From assembly GCF_020662265.1 (NCBI RefSeq), contig NZ_VEWM01000057.1:216763-280762 (forward strand): a DNA stretch of 64,000 nucleotides, read 5' to 3'. The notes below the pieces were generated by a model. The model did not search any database. It was not told where the DNA came from and saw only the letters and a program-made list of their open reading frames with translations. This DNA comes from Psychrobacter sp. I-STPA6b (GTDB taxonomy: Bacteria > Pseudomonadota > Gammaproteobacteria > Pseudomonadales > Moraxellaceae). A program made the position numbers and the translations under genes. Of this stretch, positions 18,991-30,674 are shown in pieces (positions within the stretch are counted from its first letter, which is position 1; every line of letters begins with the position of its first letter).

Positions 18991-19785
18991 TTAGGTATAA
19001 CACACACTGCTATCAAAAATCATATGATATTGCTCTTTGTGTTGTAGCAGGTTCGTTAATGTCATAGGATAATCCTCATCATAAAAAAACACAAACCCTC
19101 TAATAAATAACTCTGCAAATGATTTATAACGTATAAATGTTGCCTCACTAAGTGAATATATAGAAACTTCATTTTCACCATCTAAAAAACAAATATCAGA
19201 ATGTAAAAAAGCTAAAGCTCCATTAACTTCCAATTCCCCATCTGCAATGACATAGTAATTTAACAAACTATCTTTATTTAAAGCAGGTAAAGATAAAAAA
19301 CCATCTAATTTTTCATAATTAAAATAGTCGTCCACTTTATTATATTCATCAAAGCTGTCTTCATCAAAATGTTCAGATAAATACTCAATAATCTCTAGCA
19401 TTTCCTTTTTGTCTTGCCTATCTGAATAGTTTTTTAATACCCTCCAGTCATTTGGTGCATAGAATGTCGCTAAATCTTTAATATTTGGATATTTTTCCTT
19501 AACATCTTTGGCATACATCAAATATAAAGCAAAGAATTTATCAAAGAAAAATAAAACACCTGATTGCCACAAATCTATATAAGAAGGTGGCAATTTTATT
19601 TGTGCCTCTGGCATCTCATAAATTGGCTGTTTTACAATATCTTGCCACAATGATAATAAAAAGTTAATCTCATCAATTTCAAGATACTCTTCTAAATTAT
19701 CAATATTATTTTCCAGCTCATAAGTTAATAACTCTCGCCATTTTTCCGCTGTACCAATATAACCAGATATTAAATTAACATTCAT
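18991..19785 (-). CDS. Unknown protein, possibly SMI1/KNR4 (SUKH)-like, inside a prmC-tail duplication
   Basis: 264 residues, acidic, no signal peptide or membrane segment; probably cytoplasmic. It begins MNVNLISGYIGTAEKWRELL. The segment IKLPPSYIDLWQSGVLFFF and the later ALAFLHSDICFLDGENEVSIYSL recall SMI1/KNR4 (SUKH) proteins, many of which are immunity proteins against contact-dependent or polymorphic toxins, but the match is by eye and weak. No toxin gene is adjacent. The gene starts 25 bp after the prmC stop, in the same direction, and is flanked by direct repeats of the prmC 3' end. That points to acquisition by insertion at prmC. It may be co-transcribed with ampG and prmC. Confidence 0.65.
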   Translation of the reverse strand: MNVNLISGYIGTAEKWRELLTYELENNIDNLEEYLEIDEINFLLSLWQDIVKQPIYEMPEAQIKLPPSYIDLWQSGVLFFFDKFFALYLMYAKDVKEKYPNIKDLATFYAPNDWRVLKNYSDRQDKKEMLEIIEYLSEHFDEDSFDEYNKVDDYFNYEKLDGFLSLPALNKDSLLNYYVIADGELEVNGALAFLHSDICFLDGENEVSIYSLSEATFIRYKSFAELFIRGFVFFYDEDYPMTLTNLLQHKEQYHMIFDSSVCYT

Positions 19786-19805
19786 TATGACTTTCCTTTT
19801 ATCAT

Positions 19806-19918
19806 AATCCTTATCCTTGCCATTGAGCCATCGTTACTCGCTCATTGTCACCATAATCTTTGACAGTATGTACATTTTTCCAGCCTTGATTAAGTAGCAG
19901 TTCTCGTACTGCCCTACC
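19806..19918. repeat. Second copy of the 113-bp direct repeat (the native prmC 3' end)
   Basis: Direct repeat partner of 18747-18859, offset 1059 bp. Recombination between the two copies would excise the intervening gene and leave an intact prmC. Confidence 0.9.
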
Positions 19919-20764
19919 CTGCTCAAAGCCATGCTCGATTGCCAATAAGCCCCCTTGTTGCAAATAATTAGGGGCATGATTGATGATGGTTTGGATATCT
20001 GCCAACCCTTGATTGTCTGCCACCAATGCGGTGATGGGCTCAGCGATTAGTGCGGTTAAATGACTATCAGCTTTATCAATATAGGGCGGATTGCTAATAA
20101 TAACGCTAAATTTATCACGCTCTTGATTGTTTTCTTGATTGGACTTAAAGATATTAGCGAACCAATCACTTTGGATAAATTGTATATTAGTCACATCATT
20201 TAATTGGGCATTTTGTTGAGCAATACTTAATGCTTCAGCGCTAAAATCAACAGCAGTTACTTGCCATATTTTAGGCATCATTTTATCCAATTCATAAGCC
20301 AAAGATATTGCCAAACAGCCTGTACCTGTCCCTAAATCCAGTAACTTGTATTGAGTTGGGTTTGAGGTTAAAGGTTGGTTATTATTGCTTAGGCTATTTT
20401 GGTTTTGCTGTATCCATGCCAACACTTGCTCAACCAACACTTCACTGTCAGGACGTGGGATTAAGGTATGTTCATTGACCAAAAATTTTAATGACCAGAA
20501 TTCTTGATAACCTAGCAGATAAGCCAATGGTGTACCTGCCTGCATTTTTTGCACACCAGCTTGATAGTGTTGATACTCGTCTGCACTAAGCTGATAATCA
20601 GGATTGCTAAATAAAAAGCTATTGGGCTGTTTTAATACAAATAGTAGCCAATCAGTGAGCCAAAAGTCAGGCAGGGTTTGCCTATTTTGACTGGAGTCTA
20701 AAAATTGAATTGGATTGGTTTTGATTTGTTTTTTAAGTTGGTTGATGGTTACTGTATTGGGCAT
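19811..20764 (-). CDS. prmC: Peptide chain release factor N5-glutamine methyltransferase
   Basis: Methylates the glutamine of the GGQ motif in release factors RF1 and RF2, using S-adenosylmethionine. 317 residues, slightly longer than the usual ~280. The sequence shows the N-terminal helical domain (GTPLAYLLGYQEFWSLKFLV), IPRPDSEVLVE, the SAM-binding motif LLDLGTGTGCLAISLA, and the catalytic NPPY motif in VIISNPPYIDKADSH. Low-complexity Asn/Gln insertions occur before the SAM motif (QQNQNSLSNNNQ) and after it. prf1 is not adjacent; the gene sits in a minus-strand run with ampG and an unknown membrane-protein gene (26-bp gap). Its last ~37 codons are duplicated downstream at 18747. Confidence 0.95.
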   Translation of the reverse strand: MPNTVTINQLKKQIKTNPIQFLDSSQNRQTLPDFWLTDWLLFVLKQPNSFLFSNPDYQLSADEYQHYQAGVQKMQAGTPLAYLLGYQEFWSLKFLVNEHTLIPRPDSEVLVEQVLAWIQQNQNSLSNNNQPLTSNPTQYKLLDLGTGTGCLAISLAYELDKMMPKIWQVTAVDFSAEALSIAQQNAQLNDVTNIQFIQSDWFANIFKSNQENNQERDKFSVIISNPPYIDKADSHLTALIAEPITALVADNQGLADIQTIINHAPNYLQQGGLLAIEHGFEQGRAVRELLLNQGWKNVHTVKDYGDNERVTMAQWQG

Positions 20765-20790
20765 AAATTGACTCGTGAAAATGTCTCTTA

Positions 20791-21573
20791 TTAAAATACA
20801 TAAATATAAATATTAAGTAATAGATAGAGAACTAATACAGGAAAGAGAGCATATTGATGAAGAATAAAGTCTGCTTGGCTTTGAGTAATTTTTTGCTTAC
20901 TTTGATTTTTCCATATACCCACAAAAATACTGACTAATATCATAATCAGCCCAGTAGCAAATAAAAATTTTATATCCCAAGCCATATAGGCTCGTTGCCA
21001 GAATAACTTTAATATTATGATTAGCCAAAATAAAGACCATATCATCAAATTTACTTTTCTATTTTTCTTTTGATAATATTCCTGACTTTCTTTATTTACA
21101 CTGCTTTGTACTAATTGTGGCAATTTATTTTTTAACTGCTGTACTAAGTTAGAAAAATCTAGACAGTATTGACTATCAATGGTCATTTTTGGTTTATTTA
21201 AACTGTAGCTTTGTTGACTGTCATAAATTTTCAATTTTTGGTCGTTGTCTTGCTGTTCTAGTCCCGTAATATGACTAATATCTGTTAGAGCAATATGTTT
21301 AACACGAATAAAACTGAAGTAATAATCAAGAGAGTTATGGCTAATTTGCCAATATTGTCCCCAATAATTATTAACAGAAATCCAAATCAAAAAAATCACA
21401 AATACATAGCCAAGCCAATGAGTCGCCTGCCACCAGTTAAAAAAGATATCAACTGTTGGCATATAGGCAGATGACATAGCCAAAAAGATAAAAATTATAA
21501 AAATATCTATCTTCTGCATATGGGCATAATGATAGTATCGCTTTATAGCACTATTTTTAGAGGCTTTGCCCAT
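20791..21573 (-). CDS. Unknown membrane protein
   Basis: 260 residues, lysine- and aromatic-rich. Hydrophobic segments lie at about 23-41, 50-68, 175-193, 200-218 and 238-258, so about five membrane helices. The middle part (about 70-170) is soluble and looks like a small beta domain of bacterial PH type (YWQISHNSLDYYFSFIRVKH, then IALTDISHITGLEQ), but this is a weak resemblance. It sits 14 bp after ampG and 26 bp before prmC on the same strand, so co-transcription is likely. No function can be assigned. Confidence 0.65.
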   Translation of the reverse strand: MGKASKNSAIKRYYHYAHMQKIDIFIIFIFLAMSSAYMPTVDIFFNWWQATHWLGYVFVIFLIWISVNNYWGQYWQISHNSLDYYFSFIRVKHIALTDISHITGLEQQDNDQKLKIYDSQQSYSLNKPKMTIDSQYCLDFSNLVQQLKNKLPQLVQSSVNKESQEYYQKKNRKVNLMIWSLFWLIIILKLFWQRAYMAWDIKFLFATGLIMILVSIFVGIWKNQSKQKITQSQADFILHQYALFPVLVLYLLLNIYIYVF

Positions 21574-21587
21574 AAAGCCAACCTTAT

Positions 21588-23210
21588 TTAATCATCATAA
21601 ATATCATCATTACCACCAATGACTATATGTTTATCAACCAAATAAATCAGTCCTAAAATCGGCACACCAATCAATGCGGTAAAGATAAAGAAAAACGGAT
21701 AGCCCATATTATCGACAATCGTTCCTGAGTAGCCGCCCAAGACTTTGGGTAATAAGGTCATCAATGATGAGAAAATTGCATACTGAACCGCAGTAAAACG
21801 AATCGAGGTTAATGCTGATAAAAAGGCAATAAACACCGCACTGGCAAGCCCTGCCGCCAAATTATCAAAAATTACTGCCAAATACATATAAGGCAAACTG
21901 GCTGGGTGCATGGTCAATAGTACAAATAATAAGTTCGTAATACTGGCTAAAATAGCCCCTATCATCATCGCCCGCATGATACGGATTTTTTGTGCCAATA
22001 CACCACCTAAAAAGCCCCCCGCAATAACCATCACCACACCGACCAATTTTACGGCATTGGCGATGTCGGTTTTGCTAAAGCCCATATCTTGATAAAAGAC
22101 GTTGGAGATAACCCCTGCAACAATATCTGAAATACGATATAGACCAATCAAGGTGAGTAATAGTAAAGCCTTTGAGCCATACCGACGGAAAAAATCAACA
22201 ACTGGTTCAATCCATGTCTGGTATGCCATTTTTTTATTAACCAGTCCGATTTGCACCAACAAATAACCAATAGTTAAAGCCACTGCCAAACTGCTTAATA
22301 AATGCGTCACTTCCAAGCCAAAACTTGTTAGCACCCCTTCAGTTTCAGGTAATATACCACCCAACTCTTTAAAGGCAAAAATAAAACCAATCACTGATAA
22401 GGCAAAAACAGCGACCAAACGCAGATAATCAGAAGCAGGTTTATTTTCAACTATTTTTTCACGGATAGGCTCACGAATGATTAAGGTTGTTGCCACGCCC
22501 ACACCCATCACGCCAGCCATCACCCAGTAGGTATTTCGCCATGCCTCATAGCTATAAGCCGTCTCATTTGAGCCAAAATAGGTTGCTAAATATAACGCCC
22601 CTGCCCCAGCGACAATCATACCGATACGATAACCTGCGGTATATACCGCCGATAACACCGATTGAAAATCTGGCGGCGCAAGCTCAATGCGATAAGCATC
22701 AATCACGATATCTTGCGTCGCTGAGGAAAAACCTAAAAGTACTGCTCCGATTGCCATAAAGGTCAAAGCAGTGATTTCTATCTCTCTACCAAATATTGAA
22801 AAATGACTGACATTGTCAATGGCAACACTGGGATTAACACTTGCCATTAAACAAATAGCAAGGATAATCAATATTTGTGAGACTAACATCCATGCCCGCC
22901 TGCGTCCTAGCCATGCGGTTAAAAATGGCAAGGGTACAGCATCAATTAATGGTGCCCAAATAAACTTAAACGAGTAACCCAATGCCGCCCAACTAAACAT
23001 GGTAACCACACTGCGGTCAACGCCTGCCTCACGTAGCCACAATGACAAACTTGAGAAAATCAGCAAAATAGGAATACCTGCCGAAAAGCCCAAAAACAGC
23101 ATAATCAATGCACGTGGGTCTAGATAGGCTTTACTTGCTTCAAACCATGATTTCTTTTTGATATTTTGGGACGGTGGAGAGACGTTGGCAGATGATGTAT
23201 TTGTGGACAT
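21588..23210 (-). CDS. ampG: AmpG-type muropeptide permease (major facilitator superfamily)
   Basis: Inner-membrane permease that imports anhydromuropeptides (GlcNAc-anhydroMurNAc peptides) for peptidoglycan recycling; in some species this also affects beta-lactamase induction. 540 residues with 12 to 14 predicted membrane helices. The N-terminal signature is that of AmpG: DPRALIMLFLGFSAGIPILL, SLWLREAGVDRSVVTMFSWA, FKFIWAPLIDAVPLP and LGRRRAWMLVSQ, and QDIVIDAYRIE is also typical. First gene of a minus-strand run with the unknown membrane protein and prmC. Confidence 0.9.
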   Translation of the reverse strand: MSTNTSSANVSPPSQNIKKKSWFEASKAYLDPRALIMLFLGFSAGIPILLIFSSLSLWLREAGVDRSVVTMFSWAALGYSFKFIWAPLIDAVPLPFLTAWLGRRRAWMLVSQILIILAICLMASVNPSVAIDNVSHFSIFGREIEITALTFMAIGAVLLGFSSATQDIVIDAYRIELAPPDFQSVLSAVYTAGYRIGMIVAGAGALYLATYFGSNETAYSYEAWRNTYWVMAGVMGVGVATTLIIREPIREKIVENKPASDYLRLVAVFALSVIGFIFAFKELGGILPETEGVLTSFGLEVTHLLSSLAVALTIGYLLVQIGLVNKKMAYQTWIEPVVDFFRRYGSKALLLLTLIGLYRISDIVAGVISNVFYQDMGFSKTDIANAVKLVGVVMVIAGGFLGGVLAQKIRIMRAMMIGAILASITNLLFVLLTMHPASLPYMYLAVIFDNLAAGLASAVFIAFLSALTSIRFTAVQYAIFSSLMTLLPKVLGGYSGTIVDNMGYPFFFIFTALIGVPILGLIYLVDKHIVIGGNDDIYDD

Positions 23211-26004
<2,794 letters not shown>

Positions 26005-26056
26005 TTTTGATACCTTAGGACGACATATCCTAAACTGTTCTCTATAAAAATTATAG

Positions 26057-26090
26057 ATAGTAGCCATTGTAATAATGGCTACTATTTTAT
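26057..26090 (+). terminator. Terminator after katG
   Basis: 12-bp perfect stem (26057-26068 with 26074-26085), loop GTAAT, followed by a T-rich tail. Confidence 0.85.
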
Positions 26091-26285
26091 TTATGCCATA
26101 AAAGAATATAAAAATACTGATATTTCTCTTTATAAGAATATCTTAAATTCATTACACTACCCACCTGTGGCAGGTATATATACTAATATAGTGCAGAATT
26201 AAAGAATGGTATAAATATTTATCTTTCACTGACAATGCCCAACTTTAATTTTGACAACATCATCACTTATTTATAGGACTTATCT

Positions 26286-27218
26286 ATGGCAATCAATGTG
26301 GTTGTTAACCAAAGACATTTACAAATCCAGCTAAAACAGCTAGAAACTGTCTGGCATACTGTCATCAATGGCTATAATCTTAGTCAAGCTGCCAATGTAC
26401 TGCATACCAGCCAATCCAGCTTGTCAAAGCACATTGCTGCCTTAGAAAACCAACTTAAAACAGATGTCTTTATACGTCAAGGTAAACGACTAACAGGGCT
26501 GACTCCAATGGGTGAAGCGTTGTTGCCACATATTGAGTCTATCTTTGCTGAGATACGCACCATTGAAAACCTTAGCTTGGATTACAATAACCCACAGACA
26601 GGTACACTAACCATCGCTACGACACATACGCAAGCCCGCTATGTCTTACCAAAAATCATCAAAAAATTTAAAGAGAATTTTCCCAAAGTACAGCTAGTGT
26701 TACAACAAGCTGACCCTGAAACCATTGCTGATATGGTCATTCGGGGACAAGCTGATATCGGTATTGCCACTGAGTCCCTACTGCATAATGCTTACTTACG
26801 TTGTTATCGTTATTATGACTGGTCACATATCATCATTGTACCCAATGACCATGAATTAGCAGGACAAACAGATATTGACCTACCAACACTTGCCAGCTAT
26901 CCACTGATTACTTATCACGGTGGGTTTACAGGACGTAGTACCATTGACAAAACTTTCCAACAAGCAGGGCTTGAGCCTGATATTGTTTTAGCCGCCTTGG
27001 ACGCTGATGTGATTAGTACCTATGTCAATGCAGGGCTTGGTGTAGGTATCATTGCTGAGATGGCATTTGAGCCCAGCCATTATCAAAACTTAACAGCCAT
27101 TCCAGTAAGCCATTTTGGACGTTTTACCAGTTGGATTGCTGTACGTGATGACTCTGAAGTACGTCAGTTTGGACAGGCATTTATTAAACTATGCCAAGGA
27201 CAATTTGCTAAGCCATGA
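26286..27218 (+). CDS. LysR-type regulator of the CysB/Cbl subfamily
   Basis: 310 residues. N-terminal winged helix-turn-helix (LSQAANVLHTSQSSLSKHIA, ALENQLKTDVFIRQGKRLTG) and a C-terminal periplasmic-binding-protein-like sensor domain. TLTIATTHTQARYVLPKIIK is a hallmark of CysB and Cbl, which control sulfate assimilation and sense N-acetylserine or sulfate derivatives; IDKTFQQAGLEPDIVLAALD also fits. AGGA precedes the ATG. An N-terminal stretch (MAINVVVNQRHLQIQL) is slightly unusual. No sulfur genes lie nearby, and katG is upstream behind a terminator. Whether this is CysB itself or a paralogue cannot be decided here. Confidence 0.85.
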   Translation: MAINVVVNQRHLQIQLKQLETVWHTVINGYNLSQAANVLHTSQSSLSKHIAALENQLKTDVFIRQGKRLTGLTPMGEALLPHIESIFAEIRTIENLSLDYNNPQTGTLTIATTHTQARYVLPKIIKKFKENFPKVQLVLQQADPETIADMVIRGQADIGIATESLLHNAYLRCYRYYDWSHIIIVPNDHELAGQTDIDLPTLASYPLITYHGGFTGRSTIDKTFQQAGLEPDIVLAALDADVISTYVNAGLGVGIIAEMAFEPSHYQNLTAIPVSHFGRFTSWIAVRDDSEVRQFGQAFIKLCQGQFAKP

Positions 27219-27250
27219 TTTAAAACCACAGAATCAATAGCTTCTTGTAA

Positions 27251-27285
27251 CTCGCAATACCAAAACTTTAGTATTGCGAGCTTTG
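27251..27285. terminator. Hairpin between the convergent LysR and AEC transporter genes
   Basis: 10-bp perfect stem CTCGCAATAC / GTATTGCGAG (27251-27260 with 27271-27280), 10-nt loop, short CTTT after it. It lies 33 bp after the LysR stop and 37 bp before the end of the opposite gene, so it may act on both. The T run is weak. Confidence 0.6.
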
Positions 27286-27316
27286 CAATCATTAACCCTT
27301 TTAATTCACCTCACTC

Positions 27317-28285
27317 TTACATCAATCCAAAACCACGCAATACAGCAACCCCCACCGCCATTGCCAACATTGAAAATACAGTGGTAAATGCCAAAATATT
27401 TGCCGCTAGCACCTCATTACCACCCAGTGCCTTTGCCATTACATAACTGGCCGCAGCAACAGGTGAGGCAACCATCAAAAATAGCACCCCAAAATGTACA
27501 GGTGATAAAGCAAACACCAGCCCTGCCCCAACAGCTAATAACGGAGCAACCACAATGCGTCCAATACTTGCCTGCATACACAGTCCAGATGGTTGAATCA
27601 TCGACTTGACATGGATACTTGCCCCTGCACAAATGAGTGCTACTGGTAGAGCCGTTGAGGCTAATAAATCCATCGTTTTATGCAACACACCTGTCATTGC
27701 TGGCAGTGGTAATGCCTTATAGATAAAGGCAGCAACTAAGGCAATGATTAATGGATTGCGGATAATTTTTTTACTAACCAACCGCCATTTATCCAGTTGT
27801 CTACTATGGGGAGTTTGTGAATCATGCGAAGAACGGCTAAGGGTTATCACGGCCAAAATATTAAAGACAATGGTAATTACTCCCATATATACCGCCCCAA
27901 TGCTTAACCCTTCTGGTCCATAAGCATTGGCAATGGTAGCAAGCCCAATAATTGCCATGTTACTGCGAAACACCCCTTGCACAAACACTCCCTTATCTTG
28001 TTTATCGGCGACAAAGCGTTTGGCATATAACTCTGCCCCAAAAAACAATAATAAGGTGACGATAAGTCCTACCATAATCAGTTTGATTTGCTTAGCATAA
28101 CTGACCTCACTACCAACCACACTTAAAAACAACAAACAAGGCAAGCAATAATTAAAGACAAAATAAGACGCTTGATTGATAAACTCTTGCCCAATCTCAT
28201 GACGGCGACGCATAAAAAAACCCAACCCCATTAACAGCAGGTTGGGTAATGTAATGGATAAGGCAAAGGCAATCGCACTAAACAT
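27317..28285 (-). CDS. AEC (auxin efflux carrier)-family transporter
   Basis: 322 residues, about ten predicted membrane helices in two halves, as in the AEC/malonate-type permease family. Diagnostic segments are the N-terminal LPNLLLMGLGFFMRRR and FVFNYCLPCLLFLSV, and a second-half ALPVALICAGASIHVK, matching the family's conserved asparagine/proline breaks in helices. The substrate is unknown; family members carry organic acids or auxin-like compounds. It starts 24 bp after mnmG on the same strand, so it is probably co-transcribed. Confidence 0.85.
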   Translation of the reverse strand: MFSAIAFALSITLPNLLLMGLGFFMRRRHEIGQEFINQASYFVFNYCLPCLLFLSVVGSEVSYAKQIKLIMVGLIVTLLLFFGAELYAKRFVADKQDKGVFVQGVFRSNMAIIGLATIANAYGPEGLSIGAVYMGVITIVFNILAVITLSRSSHDSQTPHSRQLDKWRLVSKKIIRNPLIIALVAAFIYKALPLPAMTGVLHKTMDLLASTALPVALICAGASIHVKSMIQPSGLCMQASIGRIVVAPLLAVGAGLVFALSPVHFGVLFLMVASPVAAASYVMAKALGGNEVLAANILAFTTVFSMLAMAVGVAVLRGFGLM

Positions 28286-28309
28286 AATATCAATCGCTAT
28301 ATTAACTTA

Positions 28310-30232
28310 TTAACTGCTTAATGCCGATTTTGCCTTACGTTGTTTTTTTAGCATCATGCCTAATAGTTGAATGGCAGCAGGCGTGACCCCACTGATACGA
28401 CTGGCTTGTGCCAAAGTTGCAGGGCGAACTTGTTGCAATTTTTGTACAATCTCATTAGATAAACCAGATACTACCGCATAGTCAAAATCTAATGGCAACT
28501 GGGTATTCTCCAAACGCTTCATTTGCTCAATATCTTCTTGTTGACGGTCAATATAGCCTGCATATTTAACCGAAATTTCGATTTGTTCACCCACTTGAGC
28601 ATTAACGGTTGAGTCTGTTATCGCTGCAATGTCCTCAAAATGGACTTGTGGACGTTTAAGCAAATCATAAGCATTGGATTCTTTGGATAATACTTCACCT
28701 GTTTTTTGGGTAAATTTATCACCCAGCTCATTACTAGGCGTTGCCCACAGCTCTTTTAAACGTGCCGATTCCGTGGCAACTGCTTCCATTTTATCTTGGT
28801 AGGCTTGCCAGCGCGTATCATCAACTAAGCCTAACTGTCGTCCAATCTCTGTCAAGCGTTGGTCGGCATTATCCTCACGCAATAATAAGCGGTATTCAGC
28901 ACGACTGGTAAACATACGATACGGCTCTTTGGTGCCATGAGTAATTAAATCATCAACCAACACACCCAAATAGGCTTGGTCACGGCGTGGCACCCAACTG
29001 TCCATTACTGGGTTATCTTGAGTGGATAAGGCAGCATTAATCCCCGCTAATAGCCCTTGCACCCCTGCCTCTTCATAACCTGTTGTGCCATTGATTTGTC
29101 CTGCAAAATATAACCGTTCAATGGATTTGGTTTCTAAAGTTGGCTTTAGGTTTTGTGGGTCAAAATAATCGTACTCAATGGCATAACCGGGTCGGGTAAT
29201 ATGGGCATTTTCCAACCCTTTCATGGTACGGATAAATTCGAGCTGTACATCAAAAGGCAAACTGGTAGAAATCCCATTGGGATATAGCTCATGAGTGGTC
29301 AAGCCTTCAGGCTCAATAAAAATCTGATGGCTATCTTTATCCGCAAAGCGATGGATTTTATCCTCAATAGATGGACAATAACGCGGCCCTACCCCTTCGA
29401 TTTTGCCTGAAAATAAGGGTGAGCGGTCTAAATGCTGACGAATGATGTCATGAGTTTTAGCATTGGTATGCGTGATATAACAATTCACTTGCTGAGGGTG
29501 CATATCAACATTGCCCAAATAGCTCATTACTGGCAGTGGTGTATCCCCCGGCTGTGGTATCATCACGCTAAAGTCCACTGTTTTGGCATCAATACGCGCT
29601 GGTGTGCCAGTTTTTAGACGACCCACTGGCAGTTTTAATTCACGCAAACGCTCTGCCAACTTAATACTGGGCTGGTCACCTGCCCGCCCACCTTTGGCAT
29701 TTTGTAAGCCAATATGAATCACTCCACCCAAAAATGTACCTGAGGTTAGCACCACTGTTTTGGTACGAAAGACAATGCCTGTTGCTGTTACCACCGCACA
29801 GGCTTTGCCATTTTCCACCAATATATCATCGGCAGCTTGTTGGAATAAGTCCAAATTTGGCTGATTTTCTAGGGTATGGCGAATAGCAGCTTTGTACAAG
29901 ATACGGTCAGCTTGTGCACGTGTGGCTCGTACGGCTGCCCCTTTTCGACTATTGAGTACCCGAAACTGAATACCAGCTTTGTCGGTTGCCAATGCCATTG
30001 CCCCACCTAAGGCATCAATCTCACGCACCAAATGTGATTTACCAATACCACCAATGGCAGGGTTACAGCTCATCTGCCCCAGTGTTTCGATATTGTGGGT
30101 CAATAATAAGGTCTGCACGCCCATACGAGCTGCTGCCAAAGCCGCCTCTGTGCCAGCATGACCACCGCCAATCACAACCACGTCATAAGTTTTTGGATAT
30201 TGCATATGGTTAGCTTGCGCTGTATATTCCAT
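28310..30232 (-). CDS. mnmG: tRNA uridine-5-carboxymethylaminomethyl modification enzyme, FAD-binding subunit
   Basis: With MnmE, modifies U34 in the wobble position of certain tRNAs. 640 residues against about 629 in E. coli. FAD-binding motif [22 protein letters not shown] near the N-terminus; [20 protein letters not shown], the catalytic [11 protein letters not shown], and [18 protein letters not shown] are all diagnostic. The start at 30232 adds nine residues (MEYTAQANH) before the usual MQYP start; the inner ATG has no better ribosome-binding site, so the start is uncertain by that amount. Followed closely by an AEC transporter gene. Confidence 0.96.
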   Translation of the reverse strand: MEYTAQANHMQYPKTYDVVVIGGGHAGTEAALAAARMGVQTLLLTHNIETLGQMSCNPAIGGIGKSHLVREIDALGGAMALATDKAGIQFRVLNSRKGAAVRATRAQADRILYKAAIRHTLENQPNLDLFQQAADDILVENGKACAVVTATGIVFRTKTVVLTSGTFLGGVIHIGLQNAKGGRAGDQPSIKLAERLRELKLPVGRLKTGTPARIDAKTVDFSVMIPQPGDTPLPVMSYLGNVDMHPQQVNCYITHTNAKTHDIIRQHLDRSPLFSGKIEGVGPRYCPSIEDKIHRFADKDSHQIFIEPEGLTTHELYPNGISTSLPFDVQLEFIRTMKGLENAHITRPGYAIEYDYFDPQNLKPTLETKSIERLYFAGQINGTTGYEEAGVQGLLAGINAALSTQDNPVMDSWVPRRDQAYLGVLVDDLITHGTKEPYRMFTSRAEYRLLLREDNADQRLTEIGRQLGLVDDTRWQAYQDKMEAVATESARLKELWATPSNELGDKFTQKTGEVLSKESNAYDLLKRPQVHFEDIAAITDSTVNAQVGEQIEISVKYAGYIDRQQEDIEQMKRLENTQLPLDFDYAVVSGLSNEIVQKLQQVRPATLAQASRISGVTPAAIQLLGMMLKKQRKAKSALSS

Positions 30233-30674
30233 CGTCGTCTCACTTGTACAGAACTTTAAATAGGTCTAAAATCGGCTAATTATAACAAATTCTCTATCAA
30301 ACATCTTAGCGCATTCATAGTTCATTACTAATAAAATAAGGCTGAAGCTTTATCATCATGGGTGCCTAATGCAGCTTCAACTTAAGCAACCTTACAAATC
30401 TCTTACACCATCTTATATTTTTGCAAATAAAGATGGTCAAATAAGAATAATTTACATATAAAGAGCTCTATAGTTATAAACTCTCATATTTATTTTTGCT
30501 GATAGGTTTGGTGCTTTATAAAGAGCCCTATAGTGAAACTATAGAGATTATAGAAATATTGCAAGAAACATAAAGGGATACCACTATTTTTTACTTTTGG
30601 GTAAACATGAATGTTCAACAAACCTTAGCTAATTTTTATAACCACTTTTTTCCACAACAACAAGAGTCAACAAT
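30233..30674. other. Intergenic region between divergent mnmG and the M16 peptidase pair
   Basis: About 440 bp. It contains a 19-bp direct repeat (30457-30475 and 30517-30535). A short frame at 30607-30678 (23 codons) overlaps the start of the peptidase gene by ATGA. No other gene seen. Confidence 0.5.
30457..30544. promoter_or_regulatory. Paired 19-bp direct repeat with adjoining CTATAGT hairpin (candidate regulatory site)
   Basis: TATAAAGAGCTCTATAGTT at 30457-30475 recurs at 30517-30535 with two mismatches, 60 bp (about six helical turns) apart. The second copy continues into CTATAGT-GAA-ACTATAG (30528-30544). Same-face spacing suggests a protein-binding pair controlling the downstream M16 peptidase genes. 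Confidence 0.4.
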
